Origin: Planctomycetota bacterium
Lineage (GTDB): Bacteria; Planctomycetota; UBA1135; GCA-002686595
Length of the DNA stretch: 64,000 nt
Direction of reading: 5' to 3'
NCBI GenBank assembly: GCA_016709875.1
Contig: JADJLZ010000004.1
Coordinates: 1 to 64,000 of the forward strand
Shown: one piece after another, positions 56,964 to 64,000 of the stretch
Layout of the letters: each line of letters starts with the position of its first letter
Position numbering within the stretch: the stretch's first letter is position 1
Position numbers and translations under genes: made by a program
Notes under the pieces: model-generated
Seen by the model: the letters and a program-made list of their open reading frames with translations, nothing else
What the model was told of the DNA's origin: nothing
The model's database searches: none

Positions 56964-58037
56964 ATGTTCCAAACCGCCTGTCTGCTCCTGGCGCTCGCCG
57001 CATCTCCCGCGGCAGGCGCGCCGCTTCCCGACCCCGCCGTCCGCGCGCAGGAGCCCTCGGCGAAGGCCGACCCCCTCGACGCGGAGTTCGCCAAGCTGAT
57101 GGAGGAGGCCCAGGAGGCTTCCCAGGACTACGCGCAGAAGCGCAAGACCGATCCCAAGACACCGCCCTGGCAGAGCGGCATGTGGGACAAGTTCCAGGCG
57201 CTCGCCGCCAAGGGACACGGCCGCTCGCTGCTCTGGCTCGCGCAGAATGCGCAGCACAAGTACGAGGGCAAGAAGGAGACGACGCAGAAGAAGCTCGAGC
57301 TCTACGGCCAGCTGATCGAGAAGCACGGCAGCGCGAGTTGGTCGGATGAGATCGTCGATCTGGTCGTCAAGCGCGAGAAGAAGTACTTCCGCATGCAGGA
57401 GATGGACACGCTCCTCACGCAGCTGAAGACGACCTCGAAGAACCGCGAGGCTCAGGCCGCCGCGCTCAACGCACTGTGCTCGGTGCTGAGCGGCACCTCC
57501 GCCGGCGAATCCGAGCGCAAGCGCGCCGAGGAGTACAAGGCGGAGCTCGAGAAGAACTACCAGGACACGGCGATCGCGCTGCGCATGAACCTCGCCGTCG
57601 GCAAGTCCGTGCCGGACATCGAGGGCAAGGACGTCGAGGGCGTCGCGTTCAAGCTCAGCGACTACAAGGGGAAGGTGGTGCTGCTCGACTTCTGGGGCTT
57701 CTGGTGACCCCCTTGCCGGGCCATGTTCCCGCACGAGCGGTCGCTCGTGGAACGACTCAAGAACGAACCCTTCGTCCTGATCGGCATCAACACGGACGAC
57801 AAGGGCGCCGACTTCTACCGCGATGAAGCCAAGAAGAACGGCGTCACGTGGCGCTCGGCGATGGACGGCAGCACGAGCGGCCCGATCTGCTCGCGCTGGG
57901 GCATCGAGGGCTTCCCGACGCTGTACCTGATCGACGCCAAGGGCGTCATCCGCCAGATCTGGGTCGGCTCGCCCGACGACGAGACGGTGATCGACAAGGA
58001 GATCGACAAGCTCGTGGAAGAGGCCAAGGCCAAGTAG
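56964..58037 (+). CDS. Predicted selenoprotein: TlpA/redoxin-like thioredoxin-fold protein with U-P-P-C motif
   Basis: The frame from 56964 to 58037 is open over 357 codons except for one UGA at 57705-57707, residue 248. The codons around it give DFWGFW-(UGA)-PPCRAMFPHE. Related TlpA proteins have W-C-P-P-C there, so UGA exactly replaces the first redox cysteine; Cys251 is the resolving one. After the UGA the fold continues with GINTDDKGADFYRD, the cis-Pro EGFPTLYLIDAKG and a C-terminal helix. A signal peptide (MFQTACLLLALAASPAAG) and a helical N-domain of about 190 residues precede it. A stem-loop at 57732-57749 fits a bacterial SECIS element. Reading the UGA as selenocysteine is an inference; no selABCD gene is in the window. 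The paralogue at 58118 follows. Confidence 0.85.
57732..57749 (+). promoter_or_regulatory. Candidate bacterial SECIS element
   Basis: CACGAGC (57732-57738) and GCTCGTG (57743-57749) pair perfectly over 7 bp around a GGTC loop (57739-57742). The loop begins 32 nt after the UGA, inside the 16-37 nt range known for bacterial SECIS hairpins. It has G at its first two positions and shares GGUC with the E. coli fdhF SECIS loop. It lies within the coding frame, as expected. Confidence 0.7.
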
Positions 58038-58062
58038 GCCCGGTCCCTCGCGCGCGCACAGG

Positions 58063-58099
58063 ACACGCCGGGCGTCGAAGCGCCCGGCGTGTTATTTTC
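58063..58099 (+). terminator. Intrinsic terminator after the selenoprotein gene
   Basis: A 12-bp perfect stem ACACGCCGGGCG / CGCCCGGCGTGT with loop TCGAAG (58063-58092), followed by TATTTTCT. It lies 25 bp after the true stop at 58037, so the transcript is expected to run past the UGA to here. It separates this gene from its paralogue. Confidence 0.9.
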
Positions 58100-58106
58100 T
58101 CGAGAT

Positions 58107-58111
58107 AGGAG
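58107..58111 (+). promoter_or_regulatory. Ribosome binding site of the 58118 gene
   Basis: AGGAG, 6 bp before ATG 58118, supports that start. Confidence 0.75.
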
Positions 58112-58117
58112 ACGCAC

Positions 58118-59272
58118 ATGATCCAGCCCCTGCTCCTCGCCTCCCTGCTTCTCGCCTCCGCGCCAGCCCTTCAGGACCCGGCCCCGCCGGCCGCCGCTCC
58201 GCAGTCGGAGGCGCGCAAGGCCGACGACACACGCCAGCGCGAGCTCGACGTCAAGCTGCAGTTGCTGCAGCAGAAGTACGCGGAGGCCGAGCGCGAGTGG
58301 GGCGTCCAGATGCGCCAGAACGCAGCCGACCTCGAGGCGCGCAAGGCGCTCGCCGCGCGCCACCCCGCGCACGAGTTCTGGAAGCGCTTCGAGGACCTCG
58401 CCGGCGAAGGCGAGGGGCGCGGGTTCCTGTGGCTCGCCGAGCACGCGGAGTACCGCTTCGAGGAGCGCGACGTTGCCGCGCAGCACAAGCGCGAACTGTT
58501 CCAGAAGCTGATCGACGGTTGCGCTTCCGAGAGCTGGGGCATGGACACCGTGGTCGCGCTCTCGCGGCAGCGGCACTGGCTCGAGACCGCGGGCGTGGAC
58601 GAGCTCCTGTACGCGTTCGTGACCAAGACGAAGAACCGCGAGTTCGCCGCGGCGGCGCTCGCGCGCGTGCTCGCCATCCACTCGGGCTTGGCGCCCAAGC
58701 CCGAGGACCAGGCCACGTTGGAAGCGGTCCGCGAGCGCATCCTGCACGACTACCCCGACACCGAAGCTGGGCGCAAACTCGCCGGCGACACGAGCCGCAC
58801 GGGTGTCGTGACGCCCGGCGCGAGCGTCGCGGTGGGTTCCCCCGCGCCCGACTTCAGTGGCAAGGACGTCGACGGCAAGCCGCTCGGCCTCGCGGAACTG
58901 CGCGGAAAGGTCGTGCTGCTCGATTTCTGGGGCTTCTGGAATCCGACCAGCCGCGCCGCGGTCGCGCACCTGCGCGAGCTCTGCGTGCAGCACGCGTCCG
59001 AGCCCTTCGCGATCCTGGGCATCGCGACCGACGACGACGCCACGCGCTTCCGTGCGCTCTCCCGGCAAACGCAGGTGAATTGGCCCTCGATCTGGGACGG
59101 CGGGCGGACGGGGCCGATCGCGAAGCTCTACCGCGTGAGCGCCTTCCCGACGCTGTTCCTGATCGATGCACAGGGCGTGATCCTGAAGTCGTGGACCACG
59201 CAGCCGGCCGACAAGTCGCTCGACGAGGAGATCGAGCGCGCCCTCGCCGCGCGCAAGCGCGAGCAGAAGTAG
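58118..59272 (+). CDS. TlpA/redoxin-like paralogue without redox cysteines
   Basis: 384 residues with the same plan as its neighbour: a signal peptide (MIQPLLLASLLLASAPALQ), a helical N-domain with FLWLAEHAEYRFEE, then the thioredoxin fold with VVLLDFWGFW. At the redox site it reads NPTS (residues 275-278) instead of UPPC, so both the selenocysteine/cysteine and the resolving cysteine are gone. The fold otherwise persists (GIATDDDATRFRAL, SAFPTLFLIDAQG). It cannot do dithiol chemistry and may bind a partner or substrate, or be a decoy. Sequence similarity along the whole length marks it as a tandem duplicate. Confidence 0.88.
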   Translation: MIQPLLLASLLLASAPALQDPAPPAAAPQSEARKADDTRQRELDVKLQLLQQKYAEAEREWGVQMRQNAADLEARKALAARHPAHEFWKRFEDLAGEGEGRGFLWLAEHAEYRFEERDVAAQHKRELFQKLIDGCASESWGMDTVVALSRQRHWLETAGVDELLYAFVTKTKNREFAAAALARVLAIHSGLAPKPEDQATLEAVRERILHDYPDTEAGRKLAGDTSRTGVVTPGASVAVGSPAPDFSGKDVDGKPLGLAELRGKVVLLDFWGFWNPTSRAAVAHLRELCVQHASEPFAILGIATDDDATRFRALSRQTQVNWPSIWDGGRTGPIAKLYRVSAFPTLFLIDAQGVILKSWTTQPADKSLDEEIERALAARKREQK

Positions 59273-59285
59273 CCCTCGGCCGCTT

Positions 59286-60680
59286 TCAGAGCTTCGCCAG
59301 CCAGGCGCTGAAGGCCTCCTCGAGCTTGGGCAGGTCGCGACCGAAGCTCTTCAGGAACAGGTCGCTCGCGCTCGGCGCCTTGCCGCTCGTCGACTCCAGG
59401 CCGAGGATCTGGGCGTCCACCAGCGCGCCGCGGCAGGTGTTCTCCCACTGCTCGAAGCGACTGGCGACCTCGTCACCCGCGCCGGAGCGCAGGAAGCGCA
59501 CGAAGGCCCAGCACTCCGCGTAGTACGCGTGCGCCCGGTCGCCCGGCTGCGCCAGGAGCGTGACCGCGCGCGTTTCGAGCAGTTCGCGCAGCCCGAAGGC
59601 GAGCTTGGGTGCGCGCAACGGGCTGAGCCGCGCGGGGGGCATCACGCCGTCGAACGCGAGCTTGCCGTCCTGCACGCGCACCACGCCCTGGCCTCCGTAG
59701 CTCTCGGCCAGGCCCTCGTCGTACCAGCTCGGCATCGTCGCGCGCGAGACGCTGTAGTGGTACTCGTGCGCCATCTCGTGCAGGCACACGCCGACGAGAT
59801 CCTGCGCTCCGGTCTTGGCCGTGCAAACGATCGCCATGCCCGAGAGCTTGTCCGCGAAGCCGAAGGCGGGCTTGTTCTCGGGCATGTGAGCCGCGTCGAG
59901 GTAGGACTCGTAGCTCGCGGCATCGTCGAGCAGCACCAGCATCAGGCCGCGCGTGGGGCGCGCGCCGAGCTCCTCCTCGAGCACGGGCAGGAGTTGCAGC
60001 ACGAGCGCGTGGATCGTTCGAGCCTCCTCGAGGCTGCGCGTCGAGCGCACGCACAGCCTGGAATCGCGCTCCTCGAAGAGCGTCTTCAGCTGCGGCACCG
60101 CGGCGAGGAAGCGGTCGCGCACGTAGAGCCGATCGTTGATCGAGATCGCCTCGCCGCGGATGCGCTCGGATTCCTTCTCCGGAAGCGTGCCGCCCCCGAG
60201 CGTGATCGAGCCGGAAGAGGTGAACTCCAGCGGTTCGCCGCGCCGTTCGAGGATCTCGAGGTATTCGGCGTGCGCCTCCTCGAAGATCTGCGCCTTGTAG
60301 GCCCACAGCGCGGCCTCGAGCAGCGCGTTCTCGTCGGCGACGTCGAGCTTGTGCGCCTCGCGCGCGTAGGCATCGAGCGCCGAGCGGCTGGGTTTGGGCA
60401 GCCGGCGCCTCCAAATCTTGTCGTTCAGGTCGCGCATGCTGCCGAGCACCGTGCGCGCGCCGGCGTTCTCGCCATTCGCGGTCTCGACCGCGCGCACGAC
60501 CTGTTCGGCCGCCTGCACGCACAGTCCCTGCCTGCGCAGCCGAACCCCGTACTCGAGGTGCCGCTGGCTGGACTCCGCAAGCGCCTTGTTGCGCAGCAGC
60601 AGGAAGCGCGAGCGTTCGTCGTCGGCCGGGTGGAACAGGCCGGCGGCGGCGAGCAAGAGCGTGAACAGCGAGGGGAACAT
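59286..60680 (-). CDS. Exported DUF1570-like gluzincin metallopeptidase
   Basis: 464 residues. A signal peptide (MFPSLFTLLLAAAGLFH) is followed by a helical region of about 180 residues and a peptidase MA-like domain. The zinc motif HEMAHEYHY gives His301, Glu302 and His305, and a downstream WYDEGLAESYGG supplies the third ligand Glu. Later helices (AYYAECWAFVRFL) match the fold. It likely cleaves extracytoplasmic proteins, but the substrate is unknown. It converges with the TlpA-like paralogue, whose stop lies 13 bp away. Start 60680 was chosen for the signal peptide. Confidence 0.85.
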   Translation of the reverse strand: MFPSLFTLLLAAAGLFHPADDERSRFLLLRNKALAESSQRHLEYGVRLRRQGLCVQAAEQVVRAVETANGENAGARTVLGSMRDLNDKIWRRRLPKPSRSALDAYAREAHKLDVADENALLEAALWAYKAQIFEEAHAEYLEILERRGEPLEFTSSGSITLGGGTLPEKESERIRGEAISINDRLYVRDRFLAAVPQLKTLFEERDSRLCVRSTRSLEEARTIHALVLQLLPVLEEELGARPTRGLMLVLLDDAASYESYLDAAHMPENKPAFGFADKLSGMAIVCTAKTGAQDLVGVCLHEMAHEYHYSVSRATMPSWYDEGLAESYGGQGVVRVQDGKLAFDGVMPPARLSPLRAPKLAFGLRELLETRAVTLLAQPGDRAHAYYAECWAFVRFLRSGAGDEVASRFEQWENTCRGALVDAQILGLESTSGKAPSASDLFLKSFGRDLPKLEEAFSAWLAKL

Positions 60681-60749
60681 CGCGCTCCCATCGTAGCGGC
60701 ATTCAGCGTCGACGGTGATCCTGGAGCGCCGGCGCGGCATGATGGCCGC

Positions 60750-62477
60750 ATGCGAAACCTGATGCTGATCGCGTTCCTGTCACTCGCCGGCGCCTGCGCG
60801 AGTCGGCCGGCGAACACGCCGACCCCGAGCGCGCCTGCGCTTCCCACGCACGCGGACCTGCTGCTCACCAACGGCCGCATCATCACGCTCGATGAGGCCC
60901 GGCCCGAGGCGCGCGCGCTCGCGATCGGGGGCGGGGTGGTGATCGCGGTCGGCAACGAGGCCGAGCTCGCGCACTTCGCGGACGAGCACACGCAGGTGAT
61001 CGACCTGCACGGCGCGCTCGCGGTGCCGGGCCTGATCGACAGCCACGCGCACCTGTGGGGCATCGGTGCGATGCAGCGCGAGCTCGATCTGCGCGACACG
61101 AAGAGCTGGGAGGAGATCGTCGAGCGCGTGGCGCACGCCGCGAACTCGCGGCCCAACGGCGAGTGGATCCTGGGGCGCGGTTGGCACCAGGAGAAGTGGG
61201 ACCACGTACCGGATGACGCTCTCGAGGGCTGGCCGGTGAAGGCGGCGCTCGACCGGGTCGCGCCCCACAACCCGGTCGTGCTGCGCCATGCGAGCGGCCA
61301 CGCCGCGATCGCGAACTCGAAGGCGCTCGAGCTCGCCGGCGCAGCCTCGCTCAGCACCGATCCGCCGGGCGGGCGCATCCTGCGCGACGCGCACGGCGAG
61401 CCGACGGGCGTGCTCAACGAGGCCGCGCAGGCGCTCGTCGACGGCGAGCACGAGGCCGATCCCGCGCGCCGGCGCGCGCTGCTGCGCGAGGAGGCGCTGC
61501 TCGCCGCGCAGGAGTGCCTCTCGAAGGGCCTGACGAGCCTGGTCGATGCCGGCTCGACCCTCGAGCAGGTCTCGGTGCTGCGCGAGCTCGCGCAGACCGG
61601 CGAGCTCCCGCTGCGCCTGTGGGTGATGCTCGGGGAGCCCGACGAGGTGCTGCGCGGCAAGCTCGAGGCGCAGCGCACGATCGGCGCGGGCGGCGGCTTC
61701 CTCACGGTGCGCGCGATCAAGCGCTACATGGACGGCGCGCTCGGCTCGCGCGGGGCCTGGATGCTCGCACCCTACAGCGACGCTCCCACGACCTCCGGAC
61801 TGCCGAGCACGAGCCCCGAGGCGCTGCGCCAGTCGGCCGAGCTCGCTCGTCGCGCCGGCTTCCAGCTGTGCGTGCACGCGATCGGCGATCGCGCCAACCG
61901 CGAGGTGCTCGACACCTACGAGCGCGTACTGGGCCCGCGCGCGAAGGAGAAGGACCTGCGCTGGCGCGTCGAGCACGCGCAACACATCGATTCGATGGAC
62001 ATCCCGCGCTTCGGCCAGCTGGGCGTGATCGCGTCGATGCAGGGCATCCACTGCGTCTCGGACGGGCCTTGGGTGCCGCAGCGCATCGGTGCGGAGCGCG
62101 CGCGCAGCGGCGCGTACGTCTGGCGCAGCCTGCTCGACACGGGCGCCGTCGTGTGCAACGGAACCGACGCGCCGGTCGAGGACGTCGACCCGCTGCCCTG
62201 CTTTCGCGCCTCGGTGACGCGCAAGCTCCCCGACGGCACGAGCTTCTACCCCGAGCAGCGCATGTCGCGCCTCGAGGCGCTGAAGAGCTACACGCTCTGG
62301 GCCGCGTACGCGGCTTTCGAGGAGGACGTCAAGGGCTCGCTCGCGCCGGGCAAGTATGGCGACGTGACCGTGATCGACCGCGACGTCCTGCGCATCCCCG
62401 AGGTGGAGCTGGCCGGTGCGCGCGTGCTGATGACCATCGTGGGGGGCAAGGTGGCGTGGAAGCGCGAAGGGCACTGA
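60750..62477 (+). CDS. YtcJ-like amidohydrolase lipoprotein
   Basis: 575 residues. The N-terminus MRNLMLIAFLSLAGAC has a lipobox with Cys16, so it is lipid-anchored. The amidohydrolase_3 fold has the metal pair H-A-H (His99, His101 in GLIDSHAHLWG), GRGWHQEKW, the active-site Lys region RAIKRYMDGALGSRG, HAIGDRANREVL, RVEHAQHID and a late Asp (NGTDAPVED). It should hydrolyse an N-substituted amide or formamide, as in the YtcJ/NfdA group. The gene overlaps the start of the ATL gene by 22 bp. Confidence 0.93.
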   Translation: MRNLMLIAFLSLAGACASRPANTPTPSAPALPTHADLLLTNGRIITLDEARPEARALAIGGGVVIAVGNEAELAHFADEHTQVIDLHGALAVPGLIDSHAHLWGIGAMQRELDLRDTKSWEEIVERVAHAANSRPNGEWILGRGWHQEKWDHVPDDALEGWPVKAALDRVAPHNPVVLRHASGHAAIANSKALELAGAASLSTDPPGGRILRDAHGEPTGVLNEAAQALVDGEHEADPARRRALLREEALLAAQECLSKGLTSLVDAGSTLEQVSVLRELAQTGELPLRLWVMLGEPDEVLRGKLEAQRTIGAGGGFLTVRAIKRYMDGALGSRGAWMLAPYSDAPTTSGLPSTSPEALRQSAELARRAGFQLCVHAIGDRANREVLDTYERVLGPRAKEKDLRWRVEHAQHIDSMDIPRFGQLGVIASMQGIHCVSDGPWVPQRIGAERARSGAYVWRSLLDTGAVVCNGTDAPVEDVDPLPCFRASVTRKLPDGTSFYPEQRMSRLEALKSYTLWAAYAAFEEDVKGSLAPGKYGDVTVIDRDVLRIPEVELAGARVLMTIVGGKVAWKREGH

Positions 62478-62791
62478 ACGCGAGCGAACTCGCGCGCGAG
62501 CGCATCCTCGCCACGGTGGACTCGATCCCGCGCGGCCGCGTGGCTACCTACGGCCAGGTCGCGCTCGAGGCGGGACTCCAGGGCCGCGCGCGACTCGTCG
62601 GGCGGGCGCTGCGTGGACTGGGGCCGCGTTCGAGGATCCCCTGGTGGCGCGTGCTCGGCGCGGGCGGGATCGTGCGCGTCAGCGGAGCTGCGCGCGCCGA
62701 GCAGTCGCGAAAGCTGGCGCGCGAGGGCGTGGCTGTTTCGTCCAGTGGGCGCGTCGACCTCGCGCGCCATCACTGGCGCGCTCAGGGATAG
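62456..62791 (+). CDS. Alkyltransferase-like (ATL) DNA repair protein
   Basis: 111 residues, about the length of ATL proteins. The MGMT-type DNA-binding helix is present (RGRVATYGQVALEAG and VGRALRGLG), and the active-site segment reads IPWWRVLGAGG: Trp replaces the methyl-accepting Cys of PCHR. ATL proteins bind O6-alkylguanine and flag it for nucleotide excision repair without removing the alkyl group. A GTG at 62456 is the best start because no ATG is present early; it overlaps the amidohydrolase gene. Its end overlaps the convergent sulfatase gene by 10 bp. Confidence 0.88.
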   Translation: MEARRALNASELARERILATVDSIPRGRVATYGQVALEAGLQGRARLVGRALRGLGPRSRIPWWRVLGAGGIVRVSGAARAEQSRKLAREGVAVSSSGRVDLARHHWRAQG

Positions 62792-64000
62792 CGGTACTCG
62801 CGCGCCTCGTAGCGCTCGAAGGCGGACTGGAAGACCGCCGTCGCGTCCAGCGCGAGCTCGCGCTGCTCGGGCGTCACCTGCGCGGGCGGGACGAGCGTGA
62901 AAGCGTCGCTCTCCCGGCCCGTGCGCGTGTAGTACTCGATCTGCTTCTGCAGGCCGAGCACGACCAGAGTCTTGTCGGTCAGCATGCCGACGTCGCGGTT
63001 GTGCTGCAGGAAGGCGCGCCCGCCTTCGCTCGGCAGGCCGAGCACGCTCGAGCCGAGGAAGGGTGTCTGCTCCTGGATGCCCGCAAGGGCGAGCAGCGTC
63101 GGCGCGAGGTCGATCTGCGAGCACAAGCGGTCGATCTGCACGCCCTTCCAGCGCGAGTCGGGCACGAGGAACAGCGCCGGGATGCGGTAGCTGGGAGCGG
63201 GGATCGATTCCGAACCGTAGACGCGCGCGCCGTGGTCGCCGACGAGCAGCACGAGCGTGTCCTCGAGCATTCCCTCGGCGGCGAGCGTGTCGAGATAGGC
63301 TCCCATGCACTCGTCGGCGTAGGCCACGCCGGCGCGGCGGCTGCGCGGGATGCGCGCGTTGACCGGACTCTCGGGCGGGATCAGGTAGGGCTTGTGATTG
63401 CTGACCGAGAGCAGCGTGGCGAAGAGCTTCTCGCCGTTGGCGCGCGCCTTGCGCTGGCGTTCGAGCAGCGCGTCGAAGATGTAGCGGTCGGCGACGCCCC
63501 ATGCGGTGCGGAAGGCGTCCGAGGGATAGTCGGGCTGCTCGACGAACTCGTTCCACCCGTTCTTCGAGAGGAAGCCCTTCATCGAGTCGAAGATCGCGTA
63601 CCCGCCGTAGAAGAAGCCGGTCGTGTAGCCGTGCGCCCCGAAGACGCGCGCGAGCGTGGGGATGCAGTCGGACTTCTCGCGCTTCAGGATCGCGTCGCCG
63701 GGCAGCGGCAGGAAGGAAGCGACGATGCCCTCGATGCCGCGCACGGTGCGGTTGCCGTTGGCGATGAGCTGGGTCAGCAGCAGGCCTTCCTTCGACCAGC
63801 GGTCGAAGCACGGCGTGAGCTGCTTTTCGGGATGACCGAGCACGCCGACGAACTCGCTCCCGAAGCTCTCCTCGAGCACGACGACGACCTGCGAGGGGGT
63901 GCGCGGGGCGCGCGGCGCCTCAGCCAGCGGGAGCCTGCCGCGCGCGAGCACGGCGTCGGCACGCGAGCGGGCTTGCGGAGAGGGCATGTCGGGGTAGTAG
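62782..64000 (-). CDS. LtaS-like sulfatase-superfamily protein (5' end beyond the window)
   Basis: At least 406 residues are visible and the frame is still open at 64000 (YYPDM...), so the N-terminus, probably with membrane helices, lies outside. The alkaline-phosphatase/sulfatase core is present: VVVVLEESFGSEF for the first metal site, a nucleophile Thr in NRTVRGIEG, and LVGDHGARVYG for the second metal site. The sequence places it nearer to lipoteichoic acid synthase-like or phosphoglycerol transferase proteins than to true sulfatases, as there is no CxPxR formylglycine motif. It probably transfers or removes a phosphoglycerol or phosphoethanolamine group on the cell envelope. Confidence 0.88.
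   Translation of the reverse strand, partial: YYPDMPSPQARSRADAVLARGRLPLAEAPRAPRTPSQVVVVLEESFGSEFVGVLGHPEKQLTPCFDRWSKEGLLLTQLIANGNRTVRGIEGIVASFLPLPGDAILKREKSDCIPTLARVFGAHGYTTGFFYGGYAIFDSMKGFLSKNGWNEFVEQPDYPSDAFRTAWGVADRYIFDALLERQRKARANGEKLFATLLSVSNHKPYLIPPESPVNARIPRSRRAGVAYADECMGAYLDTLAAEGMLEDTLVLLVGDHGARVYGSESIPAPSYRIPALFLVPDSRWKGVQIDRLCSQIDLAPTLLALAGIQEQTPFLGSSVLGLPSEGGRAFLQHNRDVGMLTDKTLVVLGLQKQIEYYTRTGRESDAFTLVPPAQVTPEQRELALDATAVFQSAFERYEAREYRYP

Noticed and set aside
57702..57707. Treating the UGA as a true stop, with 56964-57707 and 57723-58037 as two genes or a pseudogene
   Set aside because: Both parts are in the same frame and together form one complete thioredoxin fold. The UGA sits exactly at the first redox cysteine and has a SECIS-like hairpin, and there is no ribosome binding site before 57723.
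57717..57731. CGGG/CCCG hairpin with loop CCATGTT as the SECIS element
   Set aside because: The stem is only 4 bp and its loop does not start with G. The 7-bp stem with GGTC loop at 57732-57749 fits the consensus much better.
62782..64000. Calling the last gene an aryl sulfatase
   Set aside because: There is no CxPxR formylglycine motif. The nucleophile is a Thr in an NRTVRG context, which fits LtaS-like phosphotransferases better.

Overview
The window is high-GC bacterial DNA (roughly 68-70% G+C by eye). The gene content points to a planctomycete (Planctomycetota), probably a marine-type lineage with many secreted FG-GAP, CarboxypepD_reg and HEAT proteins. Supporting marks are a PVC-type membrane-bound dehydrogenase/HEAT/cytochrome c fusion (37492-41145), a Ser/Thr kinase fused to TPRs, a large amidohydrolase with a TolB-like propeller, a Cys-rich C-terminal module on an exported protein (2979-4582), and few Shine-Dalgarno sites. 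This assignment rests on protein content only; the window has no rRNA.

Layout. 1-2378 is an IS66-family element with an 8-bp target duplication and a shattered tnpC. It is followed by an odd stretch with two very long T runs and a tRNA-Gly(CCC). 2.9-19.3 kb holds exported or housekeeping genes: a repeat protein, an S15-type hydrolase, a subtilase, a HEAT protein, TypA/BipA, an AraC regulator coupled to a propeller protein, a TPR/FG-GAP protein and a Ser/Thr kinase. 19.5-24.5 kb carries a giant GltD/PyrK-like flavo-iron-sulfur protein (frameshifted as given) overlapping a cytochrome P450. 24.6-30.2 kb holds a CHASE hybrid histidine kinase and the propeller amidohydrolase.

30.2-37.5 kb looks like an oxygen/redox response island: two tandem-domain universal stress proteins, a PAS histidine kinase with the FixL heme-ligand His and the FixL regulatory Arg, a NarL/FixJ regulator, an Acg-like nitroreductase, an Rrf2 regulator with three Fe-S type cysteines, and a CBS-pair protein. 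The parts list resembles the mycobacterial DosR dormancy regulon. 37.5-54.5 kb holds the dehydrogenase/cytochrome fusion, a ferritin-like/VIT1 transporter and four large exported CarboxypepD_reg-type proteins. An IS1-family element with perfect 24-bp inverted repeats and a 9-bp target duplication sits between two of these.

54.5-64 kb has moaA, two small exported proteins, a tandem pair of TlpA-like thioredoxin-fold proteins, a DUF1570-like metallopeptidase, a YtcJ-like amidohydrolase, an alkyltransferase-like DNA repair protein and a partial sulfatase. The standout is the first TlpA-like gene (56964-58037). An in-frame UGA takes the place of the first cysteine of the W-C-P-P-C redox motif, and the frame stays open to a full-length thioredoxin fold. 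A perfect 7-bp hairpin with a GGUC loop lies 32-35 nt after the UGA, where a bacterial SECIS element belongs. I read it as a selenoprotein; its neighbour has lost both redox residues.

Several otherwise intact reading frames (2979-4582, 19487-23135, both transposases) are broken by single-base shifts, in most cases next to G/C runs. These may be consensus errors rather than true pseudogenes.
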